A DNA stretch of 64,000 nucleotides from Anabaena minutissima FACHB-250 (GCF_014697125.1 NZ_JACJRG010000009.1:1-64000); one strand, 5' to 3'. Shown: positions 44,654 to 54,754, counted from the first letter of the stretch. The notes: generated from the letters alone by a model not told the origin. Program-made: numbers and translations.

Positions 44654-45556
44654 CTAAGAGTGTTGACTGAGTAACCGCCGTTTGCGCCAACGAGAAGTAG
44701 GTTCGAGTAAGCTAGTCTGTTGTTCTTGTTGTCGTCGTTGCAAGATGACAGAAGCCGGATCATTTAATTGCGGATCGCGATAGGGAATAGCGGCACGAGT
44801 GAGGAGATGTTCTTTCTCGGCTGGCGAGAGGGGGGGAAGAGCTGAATCAAAGTCACATTCAGCACTTTGAGGATGGGCTGCGACTGTACCAGGCGATCGC
44901 CTACCCACTGGCTCTGTCGAACCTATTTGTAATCCCGCTAACAATAAAGCTGTACGTACAGACGTAGCACAAGAATAAGTAGCAAGCATTCCAGTCTCGT
45001 GTAAACACAGAGCTACTTGTTGCATAAACTCCACAGTCCATAGTTGAGGACACTGAGGCGGTGAAAATGGGTCTAAAAAAATAGCATCTGCTTGAAAACC
45101 CAACTGATTGACTCTCCTAATTGAGTCTCTAGCATCACCAATTAATAATGTTGCTTGGAGGCGATCTGTTTGTACCTTTTGCTCAAAAGCTAACTTGGTC
45201 AAAATGTGAGTGTAATCATAGTTCCACTTATCTAATAGATGATGGGCAATTGCTGCTTGTGGTACAGATGGATTTAGTTCTAAACCAATTAATTCAACAT
45301 AGCAACTAGGATTGACTGCCCAAATGGTCTGCAATGCTGCGGCGGTGTTGTATCCTAGACCATAACAAATATCTAATAAACGCAAAACAGGTTTTTGAGC
45401 AGTTTTACTTAGTTGAGTAGCACTGACAAATTTCAGAAAACTTTCCTGCTTCGCCCCAAAATGGCTATGAAAAGCTTCCCCAAACTCTTGGGAGAAGAAA
45501 GTCAAAGAACCATCGGCTGTTAGCTGGGGTGTAAAATCATTCTCTAAGTCTGACAT
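44654..45556 (-). CDS. mnmD: MnmD-like tRNA wobble-uridine methyltransferase (MnmC1 family)
   Basis: The 300-residue SAM-dependent methyltransferase belongs to the MnmC N-terminal family that completes mnm5s2U34 in tRNA. Motifs include GSLTFFSQEFGEAFHSHFGA, LLDICYGLGYNTAAAL (SAM motif I), and FLDPFSPPQCPQLWTVEFM, the DPF catalytic loop. The oxidoreductase half of bifunctional MnmC is absent, as in MnmD. It is divergent from the sulfurtransferase by 74 bases. Confidence 0.85.
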   Translation of the reverse strand: MSDLENDFTPQLTADGSLTFFSQEFGEAFHSHFGAKQESFLKFVSATQLSKTAQKPVLRLLDICYGLGYNTAAALQTIWAVNPSCYVELIGLELNPSVPQAAIAHHLLDKWNYDYTHILTKLAFEQKVQTDRLQATLLIGDARDSIRRVNQLGFQADAIFLDPFSPPQCPQLWTVEFMQQVALCLHETGMLATYSCATSVRTALLLAGLQIGSTEPVGRRSPGTVAAHPQSAECDFDSALPPLSPAEKEHLLTRAAIPYRDPQLNDPASVILQRRQQEQQTSLLEPTSRWRKRRLLSQHS

Positions 45557-45630
45557 GGGGAAATTAGGTGACAGGTGAGGTAGGGGAAAAATCCAATGTC
45601 CATCGACTAATAACTAATGACTAATAACTA

Positions 45631-46449
45631 ATGACTAACATTCAATTTGTTGTTTCATCAGACTGGTTACTCGAACATTTGCATGATCCGCAGGTTGTGA
45701 TTGTAGATTGTCGCTTTTCTCTAGCTGACACCCAACTCGGACAAAAACAATATCAAGCAAGTCATATACAGGGGTCTTATTACCTAGATTTGAATCTGGA
45801 TCTTTCTAGTCCTGTGGGTGAACATGGGGGGAGACATCCTTTACCTGAATCTCATGAACTAGCTGAGAAATTAGCAGCAATGGGGATAGAGTTTCAAAAA
45901 ACTTTAGTTGTCGCTTACGATGACTCTCGCTTGGCTTTTGCATCTCGTCTTTGGTGGTTGTTACGCTATTTGGGTCATGAACAAGTAGCTGTTTTGGATG
46001 GAGGCTTTAGTCAATGGGAAAAAGCTGGCTATCCTGTAACAGATGTCATTCCCCAACCGCAACCAGCTAAGTTTATCCCCCAAGTTGAAACAGAATTGGT
46101 GGTAGATATTGAAGCTGTAAAAAATCGTAAAGATTTACCGACGGTTGTTTTGGTAGATTCGAGAGAAGGCGATCGCTATCGTGGTGAACGAGAACCAACT
46201 GATAAAATCGCTGGTCATATTCCCGGTGCGGTCAATTACCCTTGGATGGAAGTGACGGATACAGACGGCTATTTAATCCCGCCAACAGCACATCAACAAC
46301 GCTGGGAACAACTAGAACCATCTGAAGAAATTTTAGTTTATTGCGGCTCTGGTGTTACAGCCTGCGTGAATTTGCTGTCTTTAGAGTTGGCTGGTATTCA
46401 TACAGGTAAACTTTATGCTGGTAGTTGGAGTGATTGGATTAGTTATTAG
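45631..46449 (+). CDS. Thiosulfate/3-mercaptopyruvate sulfurtransferase
   Basis: The 272-residue protein has two rhodanese domains. The N-terminal one is inactive (structural), and the C-terminal one carries the catalytic Cys in YCGSGVTACVNLL. The CGSGVTA loop is typical of 3-mercaptopyruvate sulfurtransferases. DCRFSLADTQLGQKQYQASH and VDSREGDRYRGEREP are family motifs. It may supply sulfur for thio-modifications, and the divergent mnmD makes a thiouridine modification, but the functional link is speculative. Confidence 0.93.
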   Translation: MTNIQFVVSSDWLLEHLHDPQVVIVDCRFSLADTQLGQKQYQASHIQGSYYLDLNLDLSSPVGEHGGRHPLPESHELAEKLAAMGIEFQKTLVVAYDDSRLAFASRLWWLLRYLGHEQVAVLDGGFSQWEKAGYPVTDVIPQPQPAKFIPQVETELVVDIEAVKNRKDLPTVVLVDSREGDRYRGEREPTDKIAGHIPGAVNYPWMEVTDTDGYLIPPTAHQQRWEQLEPSEEILVYCGSGVTACVNLLSLELAGIHTGKLYAGSWSDWISY

Positions 46450-46476
46450 TCAATATACAATAATTACTTTAACTGT

Positions 46477-46540
46477 CACCTATCACCTATCACCTATCAC
46501 CTATCACCTATCACCTATCACCTATCACCTATCACCTGTC
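46477..46540. repeat. STRR array of CACCTAT heptamers
   Basis: About nine CACCTAT units lie between the convergent sulfurtransferase and barrel-protein genes. Confidence 0.85.
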
Positions 46541-46544
46541 ATCT

Positions 46545-47921
46545 CTAAAATTCACCTAACAGCCAGTTGTAATTGACACTTAAAAACCAGCTATCAAAAT
46601 CAATGTTCCTGGTGGTGGAATCACCAAAGCTAAAACCAGTCTGAACATTCATTTTACTTGACTTAGATAAACGATAAGTTAAGTGGGCAAATAATCGATG
46701 AGATTGATCATGGCGATCGCGTTCTGTAAAGTCTGATAGATTCAATTGGTAATTCAAACCTACATCCAGAGGTTTTTGCACCTCGTAGTTCAACGATAAC
46801 CACAAAGAATTCACTATACGACTACGGCTATCAGGGTCGGCTAAATTCCAACTCAATTCATAAAAACTGTCTAGCATCAGTTTTTTAGTCAGGGGATCTC
46901 TTCTACCCAAAGATAGCCGGAAAGACTGTTCACTCAAGAAGCGATCGCCAGATTTAAATATATCGCTACTGTTGGCATAAAATAATTGTTGATTACTCCA
47001 ACTGATTTCACCAAACATTCGTCGCGATAGCTGTTGATAAATACCCAAATTAAATCTCAGTTGGTTATAATTAAATTTTGATTGGTCTACGTAACGAATT
47101 AAATTACCATCAATTGATCCATTTAAATAAGTCTTAGATCCCAAAGGAAAATATGCAGAAGTTAGTCTGATTCCATAAAATAACAACCCATCTTCTACAG
47201 GAATAGTTTCAGATGAAAAGATGTTACTTGTATGAAAATAACCAAGACGTGCCTGTAGAGAACCTATCGGTTTAAACTTAGGTGCAGGACGTTCTATTGG
47301 TGGAGGTTGTTGTTGTTCTAAGGGTGGATTTGGTAAAGGTCTTTGACGCACCCTTAGTCCCAATTCCTGATAAATCTCAGACTCAGAATTTGACTGTTTT
47401 GCCTCTCTTAGTCGCCGCCTCAGTCTCTCCAATCTATCTAATCGTTCATTATCATTTTTTGGAGGTGATTCTAATAATTGTTCTATGGGCTTTGGGGAAG
47501 TTTGGGGAAAATTATTAGGCTGAGTTTCTAGCTGTGGTGATTCATTCCTCTGCTGAATAACATCCGTATCTGCTCTTGGTATAGAATTAGGTTCAGGATT
47601 TTCTGTTTGTGTAGGAATTGCTTGAGTAATTGACAGTCTTGGGTTAACCAAATTTAAATCCACCTGTTCTTCAGAGGATATCTCAAACACATTGAATTGT
47701 GGCAATTGAGCATGATTTGTGTCTAAATAACCCTTTTGACACGAATTATTAATATTTTCTGCATCTAGCAAAAATTCTTGTATTTTTTCTAACTCATCTT
47801 GACACATTGATATGTCTGTTTTTTTCCCTGATGATGCATTTACCTTGATGGTATAACTACTTGCACCAATGATGACTAATAAAACCGTGACTAAAAAACT
47901 TTTCCAGCCCTGAAATTGCAT
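46545..47921 (-). CDS. Predicted outer-membrane beta-barrel protein
   Basis: The 458-residue protein has a signal sequence (FLVTVLLVIIGASSYTIKV). A Pro/Gln-rich, low-complexity periplasmic region spans about 85-205 (SPKPIEQLLESPPKN, PNPPLEQQQPPP). A C-terminal ~250 residues show alternating hydrophobic strands ending with aromatic FLSVNYNWLLGEF, typical of an outer-membrane barrel. The exact family is not recognised. It is divergent from the FecR-domain gene, and a joint role at the cell surface is possible. Confidence 0.72.
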   Translation of the reverse strand: MQFQGWKSFLVTVLLVIIGASSYTIKVNASSGKKTDISMCQDELEKIQEFLLDAENINNSCQKGYLDTNHAQLPQFNVFEISSEEQVDLNLVNPRLSITQAIPTQTENPEPNSIPRADTDVIQQRNESPQLETQPNNFPQTSPKPIEQLLESPPKNDNERLDRLERLRRRLREAKQSNSESEIYQELGLRVRQRPLPNPPLEQQQPPPIERPAPKFKPIGSLQARLGYFHTSNIFSSETIPVEDGLLFYGIRLTSAYFPLGSKTYLNGSIDGNLIRYVDQSKFNYNQLRFNLGIYQQLSRRMFGEISWSNQQLFYANSSDIFKSGDRFLSEQSFRLSLGRRDPLTKKLMLDSFYELSWNLADPDSRSRIVNSLWLSLNYEVQKPLDVGLNYQLNLSDFTERDRHDQSHRLFAHLTYRLSKSSKMNVQTGFSFGDSTTRNIDFDSWFLSVNYNWLLGEF

Positions 47922-48494
47922 CTTGTATGGATGGATTTAATTGCTTTTACTTTGCCCAGACACATTTTATCTGTCTAGAATATTCATCAAGAATAATTTA
48001 GCTTGCTATTAATCTGATATTTTAAGTGTGCTTTGTGCTTATGAATGCGTTTAATGGCACTTATGATACATATTCTTTCATTTATAATAAATATTATTTT
48101 ACAATACTATAGGACTCATATTAGATTTTTGAAATATACGTGGGGTTTGTTAGCATCAGCGTAACGCACCTTCACCAAAGCTTTTGGTGCGCTAACGCCT
48201 AATACATTCTACATATACTGAGATTTTTTTATAAATCAAATCGGATTTCTATATACACATTATGCGTACTTAATTGCGCTTAATTTGCATATCAATTAGT
48301 CCAAATAGGTCTATACTTAAGTATATAGAAAATTACGTGAAATGTTTTGTATAAAAAATTTAGGTAAACTTAACAATGAACGGAATAAAAACATTTATAT
48401 AAAAGTTATAAGATTGGCAATGTTGATATATTAAGATTTCAGCAGTGATTTTCAACTAGTTTAATATCAGTGCAATTTTTCATAATTTGATACT
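47922..48494. other. 573-base divergent intergenic region
   Basis: GCGTAACGCACC (48159-48170) and GGTGCGCTAACGC (48186-48198) form a dispersed hairpin. CTATACTTAAGTATATAG near 48312 is a perfect-looking dyad that could be an operator. Otherwise the region is AT-rich and holds no gene I can support. Confidence 0.45.
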
Positions 48495-49787
48495 ATGCGT
48501 TTTAAACTATTTCCGTGGTGGGGAATTGGCTTGTGGGGTGTAGTAATAGTCATAAGTTTATCAAATCGGGTAAACGCTAATACCCCTCTGATTCGTGCTG
48601 AAGTTCAGAGCCTGCGTAATTTTGTACAATTGATTCAAAGAAGTAACAGAAGTAAACGTCCGGCAAAGGCAGCCGACGCTATCATACCGGGAGATGGCCT
48701 ATCTACTGGTAGAGCTTCTTTAGCAGATTTGCGTTTCAATGACGGTTCTTTAGCTAGAGTTGGGGAGCAAGCAGTATTCCAATTTTTGCCTAGAACTCGG
48801 AATTTTAGACTGTCAAACGGAACTGTATTACTGCTAATTCCACCGGGAAGGGGACAAACACGCATCCAAACCCCAAGTGCAGCAGCAGCAATTCGGGGTT
48901 CGGCGTTATTTGTGCGCTATGACCAACAAACAGATACTACAGTGATCGGTGCGCTGACCAATAGTGGGATTACAGTTTCTAACAAAGATGCTTCTCAAGA
49001 CCAAGAGCTGCAAGCAGGACAACTGTTAGTAGTAGTCAAAGGTAGATTTCAGGGACTATACGATTTTGATCTGCAAAATTTTTATCAAACCAGTGACTTA
49101 GTTCAGGGATTAGATTTAACTCAAAAAAATCGTAGCTCTTCTTCTGACCCTGCGATCGCTAGTGTGCGAGCAGAAATTGCCGTAGCTTTAGCAGGACAAG
49201 CACCGTTAAGTGGTCAAGGAATAATTGACAACCCATCTTTTTTAAATTTAACTGCTAGATCAAATGGTGAAGATACAGCTATAGGAGATTTAACCGCAGA
49301 CTCAGATAGTTCTCCAATAGATACTTTTGTAGACACAGGAGAAATCTTATTTAATAATGCTCAAGAATTGGCGAATAGTGAAGACAAAATCACAACGGTA
49401 GAAAATAGGATTGATTCTAATTCTATTGACACAACAAGCAACTCTTCATCCTCAATCACACCCCAACAGCCTGCACCCACACCAGAACCCACACCAGAAC
49501 CCACACCAGAACCCATACCAGAACCCATACCAGAACCCATACCAGAACCCATACCAGAACCCATACCAGAACCCATACCAGAACCCATACCAGAACCCAT
49601 ACCAGAGCCGACACCAGAACCGACACCAGAGCCGACACCAGAACCCATACCAGAACCGACACCAGAACCGACACCAGAACCGACACCAGAACCGACACCA
49701 GAACCGACACCAGAACCGACACCAGAACTGACACCAGAACCGACACCAGAACCTAGACCAGGAATACCAAAAACTAACGCACCCTAA
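48495..49787 (+). CDS. FecR-domain secreted protein with PEPT/PEPI repeat tail
   Basis: The 430-residue protein has an N-terminal signal or anchor ([21 protein letters not shown]). A FecR-like domain spans about 50-200 ([55 protein letters not shown]). A linker and about two dozen PEPx tetrapeptides (mostly PEPT and PEPI) occupy the last 105 residues. FecR domains bind or sense at the envelope; the Pro-rich tail may span the cell wall or periplasm. It is convergent with the coiled-coil membrane gene. Confidence 0.85.
   Translation: MRFKLFPWWGIGLWGVVIVISLSNRVNANTPLIRAEVQSLRNFVQLIQRSNRSKRPAKAADAIIPGDGLSTGRASLADLRFNDGSLARVGEQAVFQFLPRTRNFRLSNGTVLLLIPPGRGQTRIQTPSAAAAIRGSALFVRYDQQTDTTVIGALTNSGITVSNKDASQDQELQAGQLLVVVKGRFQGLYDFDLQNFYQTSDLVQGLDLTQKNRSSSSDPAIASVRAEIAVALAGQAPLSGQGIIDNPSFLNLTARSNGEDTAIGDLTADSDSSPIDTFVDTGEILFNNAQELANSEDKITTVENRIDSNSIDTTSNSSSSITPQQPAPTPEPTPEPTPEPIPEPIPEPIPEPIPEPIPEPIPEPIPEPIPEPTPEPTPEPTPEPIPEPTPEPTPEPTPEPTPEPTPEPTPELTPEPTPEPRPGIPKTNAP
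49476..49757 (+). repeat. Dodecamer tandem repeat encoding PEPx units
   Basis: The 12-base unit CCAGAACCCACA and variants (CCAGAACCCATA, CCAGAACCGACA) repeat about 23-24 times. Since the unit is four codons, gain or loss of copies keeps the reading frame. Confidence 0.9.
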
Positions 49788-49869
49788 ACTTTCTGCACAT
49801 GAAAATTACGAGACGTGATGAGTAAAACCCACAGATAAACCCAAAATTCTAAGGTATATATGTGATTTA

Positions 49870-51630
49870 TTAACCTTGCGGTGTACGTATATAAATTACC
49901 TGATTTTCCGTGTTGTAAATAAACAAAGGCAGATTGGCATTTTCACTAATTACTGTTAAAGCTTCCTGTAAGATTTCCCAGTGATTTGTAACGTCAACAA
50001 TAGCACTGCTATTGTTAGTCGTGGCTTCGGATATACCACTTTGCAGCATTTGTTCGTATTCAGGAGTAATCCTGACACTAATTCCCTTTTCATCTACTGT
50101 AAAATTACAAATTCTAATTCCACTAGAACAGGTTTTATTTAAATCTGTACGGGTTTGCTGCCAAGCACTATTTAGTTGCAGTTTCTCTTGTGCTTGCTTG
50201 AGAGAGGCTGAGTATGGTGCTATGGCACTCTGAGCTTGATTGTAGTAGAGACTGTCATTAGAGACTTGTTTAGCCGCCTGTAAAGCCTGCTCCCAATATA
50301 TGACAGCTGCTTGCCATTGTTGTTGTTGTTCGTAAGCTTTGGCTTGCTTGGCAATGCTTATAAGTTGTTGGTAGCTTTTAGCTCCTAGTTCTTCTATGGT
50401 GACGCGATCGCGCGCTCTGGCTAATTTAGGTTTATATTCTAGTAAAAGCTGTTGTGCCTCTTGGTATCCCGGACTAGTCTGGGGAATAACATTCAAAGCA
50501 TTAACGGCTATTTGCCAAGTAGACTGTACTTTTTGCCAGTCTTGGATAGTTTTAGCCGTGCTTTCACGCCTTGCTGCTACACCCGCCACAGCTTTCGCAT
50601 CCAACAGTTTTTTTAGCCATTTTTCTTCAGTCAGTATTTGCTGATTGACAGTTTTTAAGTTGGCACGATATCTCAGTAATCGTGGCTGCACTAGTCGGTA
50701 AAGTTCATTATTGGCATTAACTAATTCTAACGGTGCGATCGCCTGCCGCCATAAGTTTTGTCTAGCTTTTAATTCTTCTGGGCTATTGGCAGGTGTTTTC
50801 ATCTTTTGTTCTGCCACAGTAGCAGATTTTAAGGCTTTTAGCACCTGATTAATTTTTTCCGACTGTACAGACAAACTGGATTTGAGTTCTTCAGCTTGCT
50901 GATAATGCGGTGACCACAAGGGGATAACTGTTAATGCAGCACTGGCGGTTTCTAGCTGCTGTGTAATTGCAGCTAATTCATTGTCTGACTTAGCGCGACT
51001 TATTAGCTGTCTAGACTGAGTTTTGAGTTCTTCAGCCGTTTGCATCTCTCTACACTCAGACATCACACAAGGACGAGTCAGTACATAAGCACCGACACCA
51101 CCTACAAGGACAATTCCTATCAAAGCCATACCCAGGAAAATAGGCGAAATTTGCCTGCGGTGTGGAGTTGTTAATAAATCTGGTGTACCCGCTAAAGGGT
51201 CAAATATTTCTTCTTCAGTTTCATCTTCAGTCTGACTAACTGGAGGGGAATAAGCCAGAGGATATGCCCCAGGTAGTGCTTCCTCAGCTATTTCATTTTC
51301 CTCCTTGACTGAAGTTTCTATCTGCTCATAACCCTTCATCATTAGGGAGCGTTTAGCATAGGGAAGTTTTTCACCCAACATTCTCAAGAAGCACTGAATT
51401 TGTTGCTCTCTATAAGGTGCTAGGGACTGAATAACTTCCTCAATCACGGAAAAAACTTGTTCTGTGTCAACCTTTATACTGACTGGATGTTGAGTAAGAA
51501 TCATCAACTCGTCTTTGTTGACAGCACACTTAATCTGGAAAACTTCACCAGATGGGACTTCTGCTAGGAATTGTTCCTGCAAGGTTCTGGCTAAGATTTG
51601 CAAATCTTCCTGCTGGACTGCTACTGTCAT
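49870..51630 (-). CDS. Single-span membrane protein with long coiled-coil domain, unknown
   Basis: The protein of 586 residues has an N-terminal soluble region of about 150 residues (MTVAVQQEDLQILARTLQEQ), one membrane helix (PIFLGMALIGIVLVGGVGAYVL) and a long helical region to residue ~520 with repeated pattern WQxAVxxLxxIPxxSPxYQxAQ. A small C-terminal domain follows. ATG at 51630 has AGGAAA 8 bases upstream; the frame extends to 51717 without support. I do not recognise a named family, though the helical repeats suggest a scaffold. It is convergent with the FecR gene. Confidence 0.72.
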   Translation of the reverse strand: MTVAVQQEDLQILARTLQEQFLAEVPSGEVFQIKCAVNKDELMILTQHPVSIKVDTEQVFSVIEEVIQSLAPYREQQIQCFLRMLGEKLPYAKRSLMMKGYEQIETSVKEENEIAEEALPGAYPLAYSPPVSQTEDETEEEIFDPLAGTPDLLTTPHRRQISPIFLGMALIGIVLVGGVGAYVLTRPCVMSECREMQTAEELKTQSRQLISRAKSDNELAAITQQLETASAALTVIPLWSPHYQQAEELKSSLSVQSEKINQVLKALKSATVAEQKMKTPANSPEELKARQNLWRQAIAPLELVNANNELYRLVQPRLLRYRANLKTVNQQILTEEKWLKKLLDAKAVAGVAARRESTAKTIQDWQKVQSTWQIAVNALNVIPQTSPGYQEAQQLLLEYKPKLARARDRVTIEELGAKSYQQLISIAKQAKAYEQQQQWQAAVIYWEQALQAAKQVSNDSLYYNQAQSAIAPYSASLKQAQEKLQLNSAWQQTRTDLNKTCSSGIRICNFTVDEKGISVRITPEYEQMLQSGISEATTNNSSAIVDVTNHWEILQEALTVISENANLPLFIYNTENQVIYIRTPQG

Positions 51631-52055
51631 AGAGCTTTCCTGCTGGTTGTTTATATTATATTTTTTATGTTTGAGAGACCCAAATGAAGGTTGCTCATTG
51701 ATTGAATGCAGATGCACAGTTTAACCAACCATAATCATAAAATCCAATAGACCAACTTTTTAACACACAATTTGGAGTTGTCACCAAAAATTCAACTGCT
51801 ACATCGAATCAACGCAGGTTTTATTCTATATTAGTAAATTCACCGATATTGTTTATGACGAAATTCCAACACAATACTAAGGAGTTAGTGCTAAAAATTA
51901 AATGTGCTGTATTGGCTCAATTCGATAGAATTGATACGTGAAAAATAAGTTTTTATAGTTGCTCAAGGCTGGATTATTTAATTGGGGTGCAGTCAAAAAC
52001 TAAAAAACAGCACCAAAAATAATTCTCTGAAAGTATAAATATCAGGTGCGTAACA
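51631..52055. other. 425-base divergent intergenic region
   Basis: No gene, strong hairpin or clear operator is recognised between the coiled-coil membrane gene and the SucC-like gene. Promoters for both must lie here. Confidence 0.35.
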
Positions 52056-53282
52056 ATGGATTTATTGGAATATCAAGTTAAAGAATGGTTTGGGGAAATA
52101 GGCATTCCCGTATTGCCTTCCCAACGCATAAACCATCCTACAGATTTAAAACGCCTGAAAATTCGCTATCCGATTGTGCTGAAATCGCAAGTACACGCTG
52201 GAGACAGGGCAAAAGCAGGAGGAGTCAGGATAGTAGAAACAACCATTGATGCTGTCGCGGCTGCTCAAAATATCTTTAACTTGCCCATTTGGGGCGAATT
52301 ACCAGAAGTTGTACTAGCAGAATCTAAATATAATGCTAGTCAAGAGTTTTATTTAGCAGTAGTTTTAGATACGGCTATTTGCCGACCAATTCTTTTAGGT
52401 TGCCAAGAACCGGATGTTGATTGGGAACTAGCTGGCGAAAAAATGCAGCACGTTGTTGTAGAACAAGAATTTTCGCCTTTTTATGCCCGCAGGCTGGCTT
52501 TAAAAATGGGTTTACAAGGCACACTGATGCAGTCGGTAAGTACCGTTTTAGAGAAAATGTATCAGTTATTCATCCAAAAAGACCTAGATTTAGTAGAAAT
52601 TAATCCCTTGGCCATTAATTCCTCTGGGGAAGTGATGGCACTCAATGGTAAAGTCAGGGTGAATGAACGGGCAATTGGTCGGCATCCAGAAATTGCGGCA
52701 ATGGCAGCGAAAATAGCCAATTATCATGGCAAAAATCAGATCAATTCCCGGTTTGGTGAGTGGGATAGTCTAGCCATGCAAGGCAAAATTGGTATTTTAG
52801 GCAATGGTACAGGTTCGATGATGGCAACCTGTGATTTAGTGGCTAGTGCGGGCGGTAAACCAGGAATGTGTTTAAATCTCCGACACGCTTCGATTATTGA
52901 TACATCACCAACCACGTTTTGCGATCGCTTAGTTAAAGGTTTAAATATCCTAGCTGCTGATAAAAGTATTCAGGTCATACTCATTAATCTTCTCGGTAGT
53001 ATTCCCCAACCAGAAGCCGCAGCCACAGCGATTGTTGATTTTGCATTAGGTAACAAAGGTGAATTACCATCATCGGTGGTACGCTCTAAGAGCAATAAAC
53101 GAGAGCATCTGTCACCATACTTGGTCATTCGTCTAGCTGGTTCAGAGCTAAACACCGTTAAAAACGTTTTAGCACCATTAGAAGCTCATGATGATGGACT
53201 GATAGTGGTGGAAAATTTAGATGAAGCTGTAGCCGCAGCAGTTAGTCTGGTCAAATCACCCGCCTATAAGAAAGCTTCCTAG
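52056..53282 (+). CDS. SucC-like (succinyl-CoA ligase beta) protein, divergent
   Basis: The 408-residue protein follows succinyl-CoA synthetase beta: an N-terminal ATP-grasp region (VLKSQVHAGDRAKAGGVRIV, LVEINPLAINSSGEVMALNG) and a C-terminal CoA-ligase flavodoxin-like domain (LGNGTGSMMATCDLVASAGG). At positions where SucC normally has DVGGGA and NIFGGI it reads NLRHAS and NLLGSI, so the phosphohistidine loop contact region is altered. The SucD-like partner follows after about 200 bases. Its activity is therefore uncertain. Confidence 0.85.
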   Translation: MDLLEYQVKEWFGEIGIPVLPSQRINHPTDLKRLKIRYPIVLKSQVHAGDRAKAGGVRIVETTIDAVAAAQNIFNLPIWGELPEVVLAESKYNASQEFYLAVVLDTAICRPILLGCQEPDVDWELAGEKMQHVVVEQEFSPFYARRLALKMGLQGTLMQSVSTVLEKMYQLFIQKDLDLVEINPLAINSSGEVMALNGKVRVNERAIGRHPEIAAMAAKIANYHGKNQINSRFGEWDSLAMQGKIGILGNGTGSMMATCDLVASAGGKPGMCLNLRHASIIDTSPTTFCDRLVKGLNILAADKSIQVILINLLGSIPQPEAAATAIVDFALGNKGELPSSVVRSKSNKREHLSPYLVIRLAGSELNTVKNVLAPLEAHDDGLIVVENLDEAVAAAVSLVKSPAYKKAS

Positions 53283-53479
53283 CTATTAGAGGTTACAGGT
53301 GACAGGTTACAGGTTACAGACTATGATCATTTTCCCAATTCCCAATCCCCAGGAGTTATTTAATTAATTTTGACTTACCCTTCGGGTACTCCTGCGGAGA
53401 ACTCGTAGAGTAGCCGCTTTCGCGTCTATGACTTTTGACTTTTGACTTGATTTGTCCCCATTCTCCATTCCCATCTTTT

Positions 53480-54361
53480 ATGAACTTAACGCCAGATAGC
53501 AAAGTTATTATCCAAGGCTTCTATGAATTTATTTCAGAAAATCATATTGCTCAAATGAAAGCTTATGGTACAAATGTAGTTGCTGGTGTCGATCCTGGAT
53601 GTGGTGGACAGGACATTTACAATCTACCTGTATTTGACTTGGTAGAGGAGGTAGTAGAGAAATTCGGCACAATTGATACAACAATTATTTGCGTACATCC
53701 ATACCAAGTTCTAGATGCGGCTTTAGAGGCGATCGCCTCGCATATCAGTCAAATTATCATCATCTCTGCGGGTGTGCCACCTTTAGATATGGTGCAATTA
53801 CTCCGCAAAGCTGAAGCCGGTGAAACTCTAGTCGTCGGCCCCAACAGTCCCGGAATTATTGTGCCAGGAAAAATCCTTTTAGGCACACAACCGAGTGAAT
53901 TTTATACCCCAGGTTCGGTAGGAATTGTGAGTCGCAGCAGCACTCTGACCTATGAGGTGGCTTGGGAACTGACAAAAGCAGGCTTGGGGCAATCGATTAG
54001 TGTCAGTATTGGTAGTGATGCCATTGTCGGTTCTTCGTTTTTGCAATGGCTGCAAATTTTAGATGAGGATGACAGTACCGAGGCGATCGTTTTAGTCGGT
54101 CAACCAGGCGGGGGTAGTGAAGAAGCCGCAGCTAGGTACATCACTGAAGCCATCGATAAACCAGTTGTTGCTTACATCGCAGGTAGACAAGCACCACCGG
54201 GGAAAACTTGGCGACAAACTGGTACTTTAGTTACCGTTGTTGGTCGTCCACCTAACTTTGGTACTGCACAATGCAAAATCGCCGCTTTTGAAGCCGCAGA
54301 AGTTCCTGTGGCGGAACGTCCTTCTTTGATTCCCGACTTGTTAAAGAAGGCAATTCATTGA
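53480..54361 (+). CDS. SucD-like protein lacking the catalytic His and Glu
   Basis: The 293-residue protein aligns along its length with SucD (succinyl-CoA ligase alpha). CoA-binding signatures are recognisable (VVAGVDPGCGG, VGPNSPGIIVPG, GIVSRSSTLTYEV). In E. coli numbering, which this protein matches closely, the phosphorylated His246 (MGHAG) is Gln246 (WRQTG), Glu208 (GEIGG) is Gln208 (GQPGG), and Cys123 is Ser123. Ligation by the standard phosphohistidine mechanism is not expected. A non-catalytic or CoA-binding role is inferred. The start at 53480 matches the family N terminus. Confidence 0.88.
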   Translation: MNLTPDSKVIIQGFYEFISENHIAQMKAYGTNVVAGVDPGCGGQDIYNLPVFDLVEEVVEKFGTIDTTIICVHPYQVLDAALEAIASHISQIIIISAGVPPLDMVQLLRKAEAGETLVVGPNSPGIIVPGKILLGTQPSEFYTPGSVGIVSRSSTLTYEVAWELTKAGLGQSISVSIGSDAIVGSSFLQWLQILDEDDSTEAIVLVGQPGGGSEEAAARYITEAIDKPVVAYIAGRQAPPGKTWRQTGTLVTVVGRPPNFGTAQCKIAAFEAAEVPVAERPSLIPDLLKKAIH

Positions 54362-54388
54362 TGGTACTTGCTTGGTTTATTGAGTTAA

Positions 54389-54672
54389 CTAATCAATTAA
54401 ACCTGCTTCTCTAGCGCGAATTTTAGTCACGACTCTAATGTTTTTTCCTTGATTTCTTAATTCGGCACAATCAATACCTAAAGCTGCTTGCAGTCTATCT
54501 CACTGGTTACGTACTGTACGTTCAGATACACAAATATGTGCTGCGATCGCTTTATCTTGGAATCCTTCATTAAAGGCTAGGCTTAGTAGTTTTAATATCT
54601 CTGGTTTAAGATTTAATTTCTCATAGATATCTGTAATCTCTTGAATACGAGTAAATCCCTTTTGCTAAAGAT
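54389..54672 (-). pseudogene. Decayed NarL/LuxR-type response regulator (C-terminal part)
   Basis: Minus-strand translation gives LKPEILKLLSLAFNEGFQDK, then AIAAHICVSERTVRNQ, a TGA stop where Trp is usual, then DRLQAALGIDCAEL and IRVVTKIRAREAGLID. This is the LuxR HTH and C terminus of a cyanobacterial NarL-type regulator with an internal stop. The receiver domain is absent or frameshifted upstream. It matches in family the truncated receiver at 7294-7560 but is a separate relic. Confidence 0.8.
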
Positions 54673-54754
54673 TGACTCATATTTTTATGTCTGGATGGTT
54701 AATTGAGATGATTTATGCTTGTATGAAAACGTTACAATACAACGTCTTGAAAAA

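Noticed and set aside
46477..46540. CRISPR-like array of CACCTAT units
   Set aside because: Pure tandem heptamers with no spacers.
49456..49746. Long frames on both strands across the PEPT repeat
   Set aside because: They are by-products of the 12-base repeat, giving only VLVS or HQN periodic translations.
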